NCBI RefSeq assembly: GCF_000612625.1
Contig: NZ_CCAS010000044.1
Location: 1-32,947 of the forward strand
Direction: 5' to 3'
Source of the DNA: Neobacillus jeddahensis
Lineage (GTDB): Bacteria; Bacillota; Bacilli; Bacillales; Cytobacillaceae
DNA: 32,947 nt
Under the pieces are notes generated by a model that searched no databases, was not told where the DNA came from, and worked only from the letters and a program-made list of their open reading frames with translations. This document shows positions 1 to 7,980 of this stretch, in pieces (positions within the stretch are counted from its first letter, which is position 1; the number at the start of each line of letters is the position of its first letter). The position numbers were made by a program, and so were the translations under genes.

Positions 1-17
1 GAACCGTCCCCCTGGTC
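1..17. repeat. Interspersed palindromic repeat, copy 1 (cut by window edge)
   Basis: This is the right-half form (GAACCGTCCCCCTGG) of the repeat family found ten times in the window. It runs straight into the stop codon of the leftward gene at 16-381. The rest of the copy lies outside the window. Confidence 0.85.
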
Positions 18-381
18 ACTTTTTAATCATTTTAAATACATTCGTAGTAAATAGTAATGTACCAACCACTACCGCCAACGATCCAACAATCATGACAGGC
101 AGGGCAGCTGCTATTCCGAATGACTCACAGACTAAGCCAATCATCATGACCGGCAGTCCAATATTATGCAGCCAAAAATGCGTTTTAGCTAATTTTGTGT
201 TGGCGGCAAATGGATAAACGGAGTAAATCAATCCAAATAATGCACTGGATACCCAGCCTAATAAATTTACATGGGCGTGTACAGATGTTAATCGGAAGTC
301 ATGAATAATCCCCATTGTCATTCCCAATAAAACTCCGATTGAAAAATAAACCACCGCAATCTTCAAAAATATTTTTCCCAT
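16..381 (-). CDS. Small haem-copper oxidase subunit I-like membrane protein
   Basis: This 121-residue protein has about four predicted membrane helices. It carries HAHVNLLGW at residues 36-44, which resembles the helix-II segment of haem-copper oxidase subunit I and NorB proteins, where the histidine is a haem ligand. At 121 residues it is far shorter than a full subunit I (about 450-550), so it cannot be a complete oxidase. Short stand-alone proteins of this type are known in Bacillus and are often annotated as cytochrome oxidase-like; their role is not established. The ATG start has GGGGAGAG just upstream. The TGA stop at 16-18 overlaps the end of repeat copy 1. Haem binding is an inference from one motif. 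Confidence 0.7.
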   Translation of the reverse strand: MGKIFLKIAVVYFSIGVLLGMTMGIIHDFRLTSVHAHVNLLGWVSSALFGLIYSVYPFAANTKLAKTHFWLHNIGLPVMMIGLVCESFGIAAALPVMIVGSLAVVVGTLLFTTNVFKMIKK

Positions 382-699
382 TTCTCTCTCCCCTTGCTAT
401 AGTCATTTTGTCCTATATTATTATAATTGTAATTTTCTGACTTTTAAAGAGGAAAATAGTTTTTTTGAAGATAAATAGCATTTTACCAAAAAGTCCCACT
501 ACCAATTAAAAATACTTAAACCACCAGAACCGTCCCCCTGGTCTTTCTTAAGGCCCCTTTTGTGGTAGATAGATGGCTCATACAGCTGAGCTTTCGCTTC
601 AAAGGTGAAAAAGGCGAATTCGATTCGCTCCCTGCTTCTCAGTATAGTAGAGCTACCTAGGAATCTATCGGAAGCGCGCTGTCCTGGAAGGATCCCGTT
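382..699. other. Intergenic region with repeat copy 2 and a GCGAAT inverted repeat
   Basis: I see no gene in this stretch. It holds the upstream region of the leftward gene at 381, the half repeat at 521-543, and a perfect inverted repeat GCGAAT-TCG-ATTCGC at 614-628, about 70 bases upstream of the sigma factor gene, which could be an operator or hairpin. A TATAGT at 643-648 could be a -10 box, but no convincing -35 accompanies it. A 72-codon reverse-strand open frame here is probably chance coding through the repeat. Confidence 0.5.
521..543. repeat. Interspersed palindromic repeat, copy 2 (half element)
   Basis: A single right half beginning CCACCAGAACCGTCCC. No partner half is visible nearby, so this is a solo or decayed copy. 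It is one of the two copies not close to a stop codon. Confidence 0.85.
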
Positions 700-1194
700 G
701 TGGATAGCTTTAGTCAATTAGTCGAACAGTATACGCCAATGATTCACAAGATCATGCACTCCTTACACCTTTACCGAAATCAGGAGGAATTCTATCAAAC
801 GGCTTTGATTGCCCTGTGGGAAGCAGACAATGGTTTTAACCCTGACAAAGGCAGCTTTACCAATTACGCTTATGCCTATATCAAAGGAAAACTCCTACTT
901 GAACTAACACATCGAAATCAATATGAAGAAAAAATTTCCTATCCAAAAGAGGAATTTTGGGGAACCATTGCGGACCAGACCCCTCATCTCCTCCTAGAAA
1001 CCGAGCTTGTACGGTCCTACTGCCATGGGCTGACCGAAAAGGAGACAACATGGGTGCTGGAAACCTTCCTACACGATCGCACCGTCAAAGAAATAGCCAC
1101 CCACCACCATGTCTCCCCCTCCGCCGTCAAACAATGGAAAATGGGCGCCATCAAAAAAATGCGCCAGAGGGACGGTTCTCCTGGCTCAAAATGA
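700..1194 (+). CDS. Sigma-70 family (ECF-like) RNA polymerase sigma factor
   Basis: A 164-residue protein with two helical parts. A region-2-like segment spans about residues 5-70 (FYQTALIALWEAD, then GSFTNYAYAYIKGKLL). A region-4-like helix-turn-helix spans about 111-155 (LTEKETTWVL, then VKEIATHHHVSPSAVKQWK). This is the layout of small alternative sigma factors that direct RNA polymerase to a limited promoter set. The start is GTG with GGAAGGA eight bases upstream. The DUF1659 and DUF2922 genes follow on the same strand, an arrangement I associate with Bacillus genomes. The last residues (DGSPGSK) and the stop are encoded by repeat copy 3, so the ancestral C-terminus was probably different. 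No anti-sigma gene is visible. The target genes are unknown. Confidence 0.8.
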   Translation: MDSFSQLVEQYTPMIHKIMHSLHLYRNQEEFYQTALIALWEADNGFNPDKGSFTNYAYAYIKGKLLLELTHRNQYEEKISYPKEEFWGTIADQTPHLLLETELVRSYCHGLTEKETTWVLETFLHDRTVKEIATHHHVSPSAVKQWKMGAIKKMRQRDGSPGSK

Positions 1195-1274
1195 GAGTCT
1201 ATTTTTGTGCCAATCCCGGTGGGGATGAAAAAAGCCACCAGAACCGTCCCCTTGGTTCCTTGGTTCCTTGGTTC
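1163..1274. repeat. Interspersed palindromic repeat, copy 3 (full, with 8-bp tail repeats)
   Basis: The left half (CCAGAGGGACGGTTCTCC) and the inverted right half (CCACCAGAACCGTCCC) flank a spacer of about 48 bases. The element begins inside the sigma factor gene and supplies its stop codon. The outer end carries CCTTGGTT three times in tandem (1250-1257, 1258-1265, 1266-1273). Read leftward, the right half is followed by T6. Confidence 0.9.
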
Positions 1275-1295
1275 AAAATCACCCTGTCCTTTTGG

Positions 1296-1317
1296 CCTCT
1301 AAATCTATATATAGAGG
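1296..1317 (+). promoter_or_regulatory. Small hairpin just upstream of the DUF1659 ribosome binding site
   Basis: CCTCTA at 1296-1301 can pair with TAGAGG at 1312-1317, ending about six bases before the AGGAGGTG Shine-Dalgarno sequence at 1323-1330. The CCTCT arm could also pair with the Shine-Dalgarno sequence, so translational control is possible. This is a fold seen by eye only. Confidence 0.3.
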
Positions 1318-1337
1318 ACGAAAGGAGGTGATCGACT

Positions 1338-1556
1338 ATGGCACAAGGAGTACTAGAAGGAACGAAGCTTCGCTTGGAATTTCAAACCGGGATCGATGAT
1401 GACGGAAAACCAGTCTTAAAGGCTAAAACGTTTAGCAACGTATCAAAAGTGGCAACCGTGGACCAGTTGTTCCAAGCATCCCAAGCAATCGCGGTTTTGT
1501 GCAATGACATGCTTAACAAAGTGGAGCGCAATGACAGCACTGAAATTCTTGGATAA
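1338..1556 (+). CDS. DUF1659 family protein
   Basis: A 72-residue protein with the layout of the DUF1659 family: a beta-rich first half (KLRLEFQTGIDDDGKPVLKAKTFSNV) and a helical second half (VDQLFQASQAIAVLCNDML). The function of the family is unknown. It has no signal peptide or membrane segment, so it is probably cytoplasmic. The ATG has an excellent AGGAGGTG eight bases upstream. It lies 37 bases before the DUF2922 gene and is likely co-transcribed with it. Both may belong with the upstream sigma factor, although repeat copy 3 now separates them from it. Confidence 0.85.
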   Translation: MAQGVLEGTKLRLEFQTGIDDDGKPVLKAKTFSNVSKVATVDQLFQASQAIAVLCNDMLNKVERNDSTEILG

Positions 1557-1593
1557 TGACTGAAGGAAAAAAGAAGGTTAGGAGGTGAATCAA

Positions 1594-1812
1594 ATGGCTA
1601 AAACATTAGAATTGCAATTTGGTACAGAATTTGGCAAGACGGCGAATATCACCATCGACAATCCCAAAGAACCGATTGATGAAGAAATCGTCAAACTGTC
1701 CATGGCACAGATTATCGCATCCGAGGTATTCGTGTCAGTCAGCGGCAAGCTTGTGTCCGTAAAAGGCGCACGCGTCATTGACCGCAACGTGACAGAATAT
1801 GAGCTTGCATAA
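1594..1812 (+). CDS. DUF2922 family protein
   Basis: A 72-residue protein beginning MAKTLELQFGTEFGKTANITI, with the features of the DUF2922 family, whose function is unknown. A GTG at 1585 is in frame but lies inside the Shine-Dalgarno sequence (TAGGAGGTG at 1579-1587), so the ATG at 1594 is the better start. DUF1659 and DUF2922 proteins are both small and mixed alpha/beta and are often neighbours, which suggests a joint role. The stop lies 14 bases before repeat copy 4, and the next gene (frlR) is convergent. Confidence 0.85.
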   Translation: MAKTLELQFGTEFGKTANITIDNPKEPIDEEIVKLSMAQIIASEVFVSVSGKLVSVKGARVIDRNVTEYELA

Positions 1813-1826
1813 TACAAAGAGAGGAA

Positions 1827-1911
1827 CCAGGGGGACGGTTCTCATGGCTCAACTACTAGTTGTGACCACCAGAACCGTCCCCCTGGCAACACCTGGCAAC
1901 CCCTGGCACAC
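1827..1911. repeat. Interspersed palindromic repeat, copy 4, between convergent genes
   Basis: A compact copy with a short spacer of about 15-20 bases between the halves. Its right end holds a 10-bp unit in tandem (CCTGGCAACA, CCTGGCAACC, CCTGGCACAC at 1882-1911). It lies 14 bases after the DUF2922 stop and 3 bases from the frlR stop, exactly where a bidirectional terminator would be expected. Confidence 0.9.
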
Positions 1912-1914
1912 CAA

Positions 1915-2664
1915 TTATTCTTCTCCCGCATCGATGTCAATATAGAAATTGACTTTGTTTGCCAGTAGATAGTATAAGGAGTAATGGACAGGTACTTCAT
2001 TCTTATCCTTAATGAGTTTTTTTATTTGGATGACCGAATCAATTCTAGAAATCTCGAGGAGGTTGCTAATTTCCTGAGAGGGATAAATGATTTCCATTTC
2101 CTTCTTTGCTCTTCCAAACTTTATCCCATAATCATTATGAATAATAGTAAAGGTTGAAACATTATTCTTGATCTTTTCAGAAATACCTGGATAAATATCA
2201 CAAGGTAAATAGGCATAGTCAATGCTAAAGGCAACGTTTCCATCTCTAATTAATCGAACTAACTTTACCACTTCAAACGGTTCCTCGCGGTTAAACAGCT
2301 GCATCAACTCAGCATCAGCAGTCTCAATTTTATTCACTAATACCTCTTTCGTAAAATTACCTTCTCCTGCCGATAACCCTTCCGTATATCCCTTTAAATT
2401 TAGAATATGAATTTTCTGTTTAGAGCTTTTAACAAAGGTGCCTTTACCATGAATAATTTCAATAGCCCCTTCATTGGCAAGTTCTTTAAGAGCTCTTCTA
2501 ATCGTTATTCGACTGGTATTAAAGGTATCACATAAACTCTTCTCGTTAGGCAGTTTCTGACCTGAACCCCATTCTCCTTTATTAATCATTTCAATAATCC
2601 CGGCCTTCACCTGATCATATAAAAATACAGGGCTCTCTACTTTAACGGATTTTCCCTTTTCCAT
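1915..2664 (-). CDS. frlR: GntR/HutC-family regulator of the fructosamine operon
   Basis: A 249-residue regulator. A winged helix-turn-helix spans about residues 12-80 (KLPNEKSLCDTFNTSRITIRR, HGKGTFV) and a UTRA effector domain about 95-245. HutC-type regulators usually bind a short palindrome and release it when a phosphorylated sugar binds the UTRA domain. It is the last gene of the frl cluster and on the same strand, 147 bases after frlD. In Bacillus subtilis, FrlR controls the frl operon. The ATG is preceded by AAGAGGT. The assignment rests on the neighbouring genes and domain type. The likely target is the palindrome at 7957-7972 downstream of the frlB promoter. Confidence 0.8.
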   Translation of the reverse strand: MEKGKSVKVESPVFLYDQVKAGIIEMINKGEWGSGQKLPNEKSLCDTFNTSRITIRRALKELANEGAIEIIHGKGTFVKSSKQKIHILNLKGYTEGLSAGEGNFTKEVLVNKIETADAELMQLFNREEPFEVVKLVRLIRDGNVAFSIDYAYLPCDIYPGISEKIKNNVSTFTIIHNDYGIKFGRAKKEMEIIYPSQEISNLLEISRIDSVIQIKKLIKDKNEVPVHYSLYYLLANKVNFYIDIDAGEE

Positions 2665-2811
2665 AAGTTACCTCTTCACTTTTTTAATTTTACTATAACG
2701 CAATTACTAACGGATTTTAACTAACTTTGATGAAAATAGGTAAATAAAAGGATATATCCACTATAAAAATAATAGCCGCTACACGTATCGCGCATTGGCT
2801 TAGATTCCATC

Positions 2812-3630
2812 CTATTCTATATCTTTCGGATACCCAAATCCTCCATAAAATCCACAGGTGATGCTTGCACATTCAGCTGCGAACGCTAAGGCGCTAGGTA
2901 TATCTTTAGTTGTATAATAATTCGTTAAAAAACCACCTATAAAACTATCTCCAGCTCCCATCGTATCAACGACCTCTGTTTCATAAACCTCCTGGTAATA
3001 CTTACTACCATTATGAATGAAGAGGGCTGGCTTGGCCCCCCTTGTTATGCCAATCGTTTCAAGATTGTATTTCCCTAATTCCTCGATTAACTGTTCCAAT
3101 TCGACCTCACTTAAATGTGCCCCAGAAAAAAAACCGTGCGAGATATGTGGACAAACCTTCTCAAGATAGGCAGAGTCATATTTATCTGAAAAGTCAAAGG
3201 ACACGTTAATAGACTGGGATAAGGTAGGAAGTTCTTCCTCTAACGATGAATAGCAGCTTGTATGGCAAAGATCAAATCCTTTTAGATACTGATAATCCTC
3301 AGGTGTAAGTTTTATTTTCACTTTATGTTGAACCGTATTCTTAGGACCACCAACAAATACACGATCTCCATCCTCTGTAAGATTGACTCCAGGCTGACCG
3401 CTTATTCCTTCCACGACCCTTGAAAGGTGGTACTGAATGCCTTCAAGATCAAGAACATATTTTAAGTGTGCTGCTTTATCGTCAGTTGCAAAAATACCAA
3501 TATAACCTGCTTCCTCTGCCCCTGCTCGCATACAGTTCACAGCGACATTGACACAGTTCCCTCCAGGATAGTATTTTCCTTGATCCAAGTAACAATCTAC
3601 AACATTATCTCCGATTGCAATGATTCTCAT
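2812..3630 (-). CDS. frlD: Fructosamine kinase (PfkB/ribokinase family)
   Basis: A 272-residue PfkB-type sugar kinase. The N-terminal motif YPGGNCVNVAVN (residues 21-32) helps bind the sugar, and DTMGAGDSFIGGF (222-234) carries the anion hole and the catalytic base Asp228. FrlD phosphorylates imported fructosamines such as fructoselysine at C6, giving the substrate of FrlB. A TTG one codon upstream is in frame, but the ATG at 3630 with GGAAG upstream is the better start. It begins 16 bases after the frlM stop and is probably part of the same transcript. The length is close to that of B. subtilis FrlD. Confidence 0.88.
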   Translation of the reverse strand: MRIIAIGDNVVDCYLDQGKYYPGGNCVNVAVNCMRAGAEEAGYIGIFATDDKAAHLKYVLDLEGIQYHLSRVVEGISGQPGVNLTEDGDRVFVGGPKNTVQHKVKIKLTPEDYQYLKGFDLCHTSCYSSLEEELPTLSQSINVSFDFSDKYDSAYLEKVCPHISHGFFSGAHLSEVELEQLIEELGKYNLETIGITRGAKPALFIHNGSKYYQEVYETEVVDTMGAGDSFIGGFLTNYYTTKDIPSALAFAAECASITCGFYGGFGYPKDIE

Positions 3631-3646
3631 CAAATCTTCCTTTCTT

Positions 3647-4501
3647 TTACCCTTTTACAGAGCCTTCTGATAAACCTCTAACCAAATACTTTTGCAGGAA
3701 AATAAGCAGTGCGACCATTGGTAAGGAGGCAATGACCATGCCCGCAAGGAGGACTCCCCAATCCGTCCGTAGTGCATCTCTAAAGTTCATTAGTCCAGAC
3801 GGAATTGTCTTTAGCGACTCCGAGTCAATAAAGATCGTGGCAAATAAAAACTCATTCCATGCGAAGAATGCCGTTAAAACAACCGTCGTAAGCAGAATCG
3901 GAATCGACATCGGCAGATAAATTCTTCTATAAATCCCGAATTCCGAGCAGCCATCAATGATCGCAGACTCTTCAAGCTCCTTGGGAATACTGAGAAAATA
4001 GCCCCGCAGCAGCAGGATCGTTAGTGGCAGCCGATACGCAACATACGTTAAAATTAGAGCCCAGTGGGTATTGATTAACTCTAGCGAACTAAGAATAGTA
4101 AACAAAGGGATTAAGGCAACCTGCGGATTCATCATCATTCCTCCGATGATGAAAATAAGCGCCACATCAATTAATCTAGTACGATATTTAGCTAAAGCAA
4201 AGGCAGCCATGGAACCAATCACAAGGACGGCAATAATCGTGGCGCCCGTAACAATCACGCTATTAACAAAATAGCTGGATATTCCTTTGGACCAAGCAAG
4301 CGAATAGTTTTCAACAATCCACGTCTTTGGTAGACCCCAAACATCATTATATATCTCATCATAACTTTTCATTGATGAAATGACCATCCAAATAAGGGGA
4401 TAAAGGATAACGATGGCAAAGGCGATCAACATCAATATAGTGAAAAATTCTCCGATTCTAAATTTGCGAACCTTGCTAGAGGTTTTTGTGAAGTGGGCCA
4501 A
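3647..4501 (-). CDS. frlM: Fructosamine ABC transporter permease (MalG type)
   Basis: A 284-residue inner-membrane permease with about six helices. The cytoplasmic EAA loop (IPKELEESAIIDGCSEFGIY) docks with the ATPase. It pairs with FrlN to form the channel for sugar-amine import. The start is TTG with AAGGATGA upstream. Only two bases separate it from the frlN stop, so translation is probably coupled. No ATPase gene occurs in the operon, so a shared MsmX-type ATPase is inferred. Assignment within the MalG family comes from the operon. Confidence 0.85.
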   Translation of the reverse strand: MAHFTKTSSKVRKFRIGEFFTILMLIAFAIVILYPLIWMVISSMKSYDEIYNDVWGLPKTWIVENYSLAWSKGISSYFVNSVIVTGATIIAVLVIGSMAAFALAKYRTRLIDVALIFIIGGMMMNPQVALIPLFTILSSLELINTHWALILTYVAYRLPLTILLLRGYFLSIPKELEESAIIDGCSEFGIYRRIYLPMSIPILLTTVVLTAFFAWNEFLFATIFIDSESLKTIPSGLMNFRDALRTDWGVLLAGMVIASLPMVALLIFLQKYLVRGLSEGSVKG

Positions 4502-4503
4502 TG

Positions 4504-5388
4504 CTAATCATCCTTTCCCGTACGTGACAGTCGTATTTGAATCAGTGCAAGCAAAGCTGTCAGAATAAAAATAATTACAGCAAGTGTAGAGGCATAGCCC
4601 ATATTATCCTTTACAAACCCGGTCTGATATAGATGAACAGACATAGTCATGGAACTGAAGCCAGGACCACCATTTGTAAGAATATAAGGTTCATTGAAAA
4701 CTAGCATCGAACCCGTAATCGTAATCAAGGTATTCACAAAAATTGCCTCTCTTACCTGTGGGATCGTAATACTAAAAAACTTCCGAATCTTCCCGGCACC
4801 GTCTATATCAGCAGCTTCATACAGCTCTTTCGGGATTTTTTGAATCGCCACAATAAATAACATGGTAATGAAGCCAATACTTTGCCATTGCGACATCGCG
4901 ATGACCGCATAAATAGCGGTAGTTGAGTTACCGAGCCAAACCTCAGCCAAGCTTTCCAAGCCTACTAATTCTAGAAAACTATTTAGTAGTCCCATCTGCG
5001 GATTATAAACAAAGCCAAAAAGTAAAGCGATAACAGAAATAGAGATCATCACAGGGATGAAGTACACCACTCTAAAAAAAGGTGCGATTTTACTAAAAAT
5101 CCTATCTTCTAGAATATAAGCTAGTACTAATGCGATTCCCACCTGAAAAACCACTGAAATAATGGCATACTTAACATTATTAAGCAGTGCCACACTGACG
5201 ACCTTATCCGTTAAAAGTACCTTGAAATTTTCCAAACCAACAAACGTTTTTGTCTGTGAGAAAACAGAAAAGTCAAAGAAGCTATTATAGAAGTTTTGAA
5301 TAAGTGGAATATAAATGAATACAAGCAATAGGGCGATACTCGGAAGCAAAAATAGTATAGGCATTAGTTTTATTTTTTTTCTATACAT
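4504..5388 (-). CDS. frlN: Fructosamine ABC transporter permease (MalF type)
   Basis: A 294-residue permease with about six membrane helices and a canonical EAA loop (ELYEAADIDGAGKIRKFF). It is the MalF-type partner of FrlM. An in-frame TTG at 5421 would add eleven residues but sits right against the stem-loop at 5425-5463 and lacks a ribosome binding site. The ATG at 5388 follows AGGGGTGGGG, and the resulting length is close to that of B. subtilis FrlN. It lies downstream of the binding-protein gene, separated by the stem-loop, which suggests lower expression than frlO. Confidence 0.85.
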   Translation of the reverse strand: MYRKKIKLMPILFLLPSIALLLVFIYIPLIQNFYNSFFDFSVFSQTKTFVGLENFKVLLTDKVVSVALLNNVKYAIISVVFQVGIALVLAYILEDRIFSKIAPFFRVVYFIPVMISISVIALLFGFVYNPQMGLLNSFLELVGLESLAEVWLGNSTTAIYAVIAMSQWQSIGFITMLFIVAIQKIPKELYEAADIDGAGKIRKFFSITIPQVREAIFVNTLITITGSMLVFNEPYILTNGGPGFSSMTMSVHLYQTGFVKDNMGYASTLAVIIFILTALLALIQIRLSRTGKDD

Positions 5389-5424
5389 GGACCCCACCCC
5401 TAAATAGTAAACTCTTTTCAAAAT

Positions 5425-5463
5425 TTCCCCAAGATTGAAATAATTTATCTCAATCTTGGGGAA
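5425..5463 (-). promoter_or_regulatory. Perfect 14-bp stem-loop between frlO and frlN
   Basis: TTCCCCAAGATTGA at 5425-5438 pairs without mismatch with 5450-5463, leaving an 11-base loop. In the leftward transcript it comes directly after frlO and is not followed by a long T run. It is therefore more likely to stabilise the upstream mRNA or partly terminate it, giving more binding protein than permease, as is known for malE-malF-type operons. Confidence 0.75.
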
Positions 5464-5473
5464 GTGGAACAGA

Positions 5474-6763
5474 TTACTTCTTCAAACGTTTTGCTTCAGT
5501 TTGTACTTCCTTCATAATTCCTTTTGGTGTCTCTTGTCCATTCGCTAAGGACTGTCCACCCCTCATGAAGATATCAGCAAGCTTGATATTTACGGCATTA
5601 TCAAACCAAGGAGTAGTTTTAGAGGCATTTAAGACAATCTGATAAGCTTCCATTATAGCAGGGGACGTATTTCCTTCATCCACCGCGCCCTTAATGGCAT
5701 TCAATTGTCCATCGACCTTTGTAAATTCGTAGGCTGTTTCCTCAGAAGTTAAGAATTTTAAGAAGTCCACTGCTTCTTTTGGTGCATTCTTGCTTAACAT
5801 CCATCCTTCAGGTGCGCCCGTCAGTTCGCTTGGATCACCCTTCCCACCCTCGATTTCAGGGAAGTCGAAGAATCCAAAGTCCATTTTAGACTGATCTTCT
5901 ACCATTTTGATTTCCGCAAATTGCATATAAACGATAGGGGCCTCGCCACTGGCAAACATATTTCTCGCTGCTTCATGGTCGATAGCTGTTGAGACGTCTC
6001 CCATATATTTCGTCAGCTCTTTGAAGATTTCTAATCCTTTTACATAGCCTGCGTCCGTAAATTCAGCTGTCTTCTCATTATAATCCTTTGCCGTTACCGC
6101 AGGATCGATGACCCTTTGAAAAATAGTTCCCATATAGTGAGAAATCGCCCAAGCATTCGTTAGACCCTCAACTAGAGGCGTTTCATAGCCAGCCTTCTGA
6201 AGCTTATCCAAAACAGCAATAAACTCATCATACGTTTTAGGAATTTCTATATTATTTTTCTTGAAGATATCCTTGTTATAAAAGAATGCTTTTCCGTCCA
6301 CTGTAAATGGCACCCCATACGTTTTACCATCAAACGTAAAACCGGAAAACTGTGACTCAATAATTTTATCTGACCATTCTTTATCCTCTGCTAAAATATC
6401 ATTTAATGGCATAATTCTACCTGATGATACAAGATTTTGTGCGAAAGAATCCGACCATGAAGAGAAAACATCTGGAAGATTGTCATTCGATACTAGGACT
6501 CTGATTTTCTCTTTATACGAATCGTTCAAGACAGAATCCACATTGATCTTTACATTTGGGTGTGCTTTCATATATTCTTTGACTTTTTGATCATAGAATG
6601 ACTTTCGTGGCTCGTTTGGCCATCTATGGAAAAAATTAATTTCCACAACATCCTTATTGGATGATGTCTTTTCCCCATTACTGGCGGAAGAAGAACAGGC
6701 GACTAGAGATAGCATGAGAACTGCTATTACCAAAATTGACATTAATCTTTTCACATTATTCAC
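5474..6763 (-). CDS. frlO: Fructosamine ABC transporter substrate-binding lipoprotein
   Basis: A 429-residue extracellular sugar-binding lipoprotein. The signal peptide ends in the lipobox LVAC with Cys23 as the lipidation site, followed by a flexible SSSASNGEK linker and a family 1 solute-binding fold (FFHRWPNEPRKSFYDQKV near the start, GVPFTVDGKAFFYNKD in the middle). It captures the substrate and delivers it to FrlM/FrlN. The ATG follows an AGGAGTG-type site. It is separated from frlB by 192 bases, which hold a candidate cre site and possibly a second promoter, so it may be expressed above the rest of the operon. Confidence 0.87.
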   Translation of the reverse strand: MNNVKRLMSILVIAVLMLSLVACSSSASNGEKTSSNKDVVEINFFHRWPNEPRKSFYDQKVKEYMKAHPNVKINVDSVLNDSYKEKIRVLVSNDNLPDVFSSWSDSFAQNLVSSGRIMPLNDILAEDKEWSDKIIESQFSGFTFDGKTYGVPFTVDGKAFFYNKDIFKKNNIEIPKTYDEFIAVLDKLQKAGYETPLVEGLTNAWAISHYMGTIFQRVIDPAVTAKDYNEKTAEFTDAGYVKGLEIFKELTKYMGDVSTAIDHEAARNMFASGEAPIVYMQFAEIKMVEDQSKMDFGFFDFPEIEGGKGDPSELTGAPEGWMLSKNAPKEAVDFLKFLTSEETAYEFTKVDGQLNAIKGAVDEGNTSPAIMEAYQIVLNASKTTPWFDNAVNIKLADIFMRGGQSLANGQETPKGIMKEVQTEAKRLKK

Positions 6764-6923
6764 TCCTTCTTATTGACCTTTCTGATTTTACCTTAAATTG
6801 AAAATAAATGGAGTGAGTTCAATATAGAGTGAGATACAACGCAGAAAAAATAGCTTTCAACTGAACTATGTCCACTTGTAATTTTTCTAGTTGAAATTTT
6901 TTTACAGATTTCTATTATGCCAG

Positions 6924-6937
6924 ATAAAGCGTTGTCA
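6924..6937. promoter_or_regulatory. Candidate cre site between frlB and frlO
   Basis: ATAAAGCGTTGTCA matches the CcpA consensus TGWAANCGNTNWCA at all but its first two positions. On the leftward strand a TTGACA (6933-6938) overlaps it, but the best -10 is only about 15 bases away, so an internal promoter is uncertain. Catabolite repression of frlO is an inference. Confidence 0.4.
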
Positions 6938-6955
6938 AATTGAAAGAATGTGAGA

Positions 6956-7930
6956 TTAATAGTCCATTTTCCACATATAACGGCGTACAGATAGCGGATG
7001 CCCGGTGTGCTCTGCTAATCCATCTGCATATTGTCGTAGCACAACACCAGCCACTGCAGGTCCGAAGTATTCCTTAAGATCCTCGTCGATTCCAGTGAAA
7101 TCTAGTTCTGCAACATCGACAACCTCTACTCTTTTACTAAATTTTTGAGCAAATTGAATTGCTCTTTCATCTAAAGGTCTCGTAGGTCCTTCACCTTTAA
7201 TAATAAGGAATGGGACATCATAGTCCGTTGCTTCGAACGGTCCGTGGAAGTATTCACCTGCATGAATGGCATTGGAGTGAATCCATAGCATTTCCATTAA
7301 AAGACAGCTTGTAAATGAATAGGCTTGATGATAATAAGCACCGCTGCCCATGGTGTAAATAAGCTTCTCTCTTTTGTATTCACTGCCAAACTCGAACGCT
7401 CGATCATAGGTTAATTTCTTATTTGTTTCAAATAGATGCTCTAGATTGTTTAACTGTTGCAGCACTCGCTCGTACTTCTCATTTGGAGAAATCGCATTTA
7501 GAATTCCAAAAATCAGGCTGTAATACATCCCAACTTCCCCGTCAATGACATCCGAACCGTCCTTGTAATTGTAATGCACGGTATACTCTGCTGCCTGACA
7601 AAGTGGGGAATCTACTTCCATCGAAATAGCAATCGTTACTGCTCCCTTTTCTCTCGCAAATTTTGCAGACTCTACTGTTTCAGGTGTGGTACCAGAATGG
7701 GAACGAAGGATCACAACACTACCTTCGCCAAGACCAAGTGGATTAGTATGAACAAATTCATTCGAAGTATATACTCTTGTCGGAATGGAAGTTTCTCTGC
7801 TTAAGAAATAGTCCGCTGTTGCCAAAGAGGCCATTGAACCCCCACAAGCGACAAAATAGAAGTTTTTTGCTCCTGCTGCTTTTACTGCCTTCACAGCAGC
7901 TGCGATTTGGTTAACATGTTCACTTTTCAT
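6956..7930 (-). CDS. frlB: Fructosamine-6-phosphate deglycase (SIS domain)
   Basis: A 324-residue protein with two SIS sugar-isomerase domains. Sugar-phosphate-binding motifs are visible at VACGGSMAS (28-36) and SHSGTTPET (77-85), and a late segment IHAGEYFHGPFE is typical of FrlB. The C-terminus ends HPLSVRRYMWKMDY, which resembles B. subtilis FrlB. The enzyme splits 6-phosphofructosamines into glucose 6-phosphate and the free amine or amino acid. It is the first gene of the operon, behind a consensus promoter (7981-8009) and palindrome (7957-7972). The ATG has GGGGGT nine bases upstream. The identification is strong from motifs and operon context together; the exact amine preference cannot be read. 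Confidence 0.9.
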   Translation of the reverse strand: MKSEHVNQIAAAVKAVKAAGAKNFYFVACGGSMASLATADYFLSRETSIPTRVYTSNEFVHTNPLGLGEGSVVILRSHSGTTPETVESAKFAREKGAVTIAISMEVDSPLCQAAEYTVHYNYKDGSDVIDGEVGMYYSLIFGILNAISPNEKYERVLQQLNNLEHLFETNKKLTYDRAFEFGSEYKREKLIYTMGSGAYYHQAYSFTSCLLMEMLWIHSNAIHAGEYFHGPFEATDYDVPFLIIKGEGPTRPLDERAIQFAQKFSKRVEVVDVAELDFTGIDEDLKEYFGPAVAGVVLRQYADGLAEHTGHPLSVRRYMWKMDY

Positions 7931-7956
7931 TACCGTATTACCCCCTAAAATATTAT

Positions 7957-7972
7957 GACATCATATGATGTC
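7957..7972. promoter_or_regulatory. Perfect 16-bp palindrome, likely FrlR operator
   Basis: GACATCATATGATGTC is a perfect inverted repeat lying just downstream of the -10 box, about where transcription of frlB should begin. HutC-type regulators bind palindromes of this size, so FrlR is the natural candidate. This is inferred from position only. Confidence 0.6.
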
Positions 7973-7980
7973 TTATATAA

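Noticed and set aside
643..648. TATAGT as -10 of a sigma factor promoter
   Set aside because: No acceptable -35 at the right distance.
957..1331. 124-codon open frame overlapping the sigma factor gene
   Set aside because: It is an out-of-frame shadow that runs through repeat copy 3; the sigma frame has the family motifs and a ribosome binding site.
2665..2811. Terminator or FrlR operator between frlD and frlR
   Set aside because: Two ACTAAC direct repeats and a weak TAGC/GCTA hairpin were seen, but neither is strong enough to call.
6912..6938. Separate promoter for frlO
   Set aside because: TTGACA is good, but the best -10 is only 15 bases away; kept only as a remark with the cre site.
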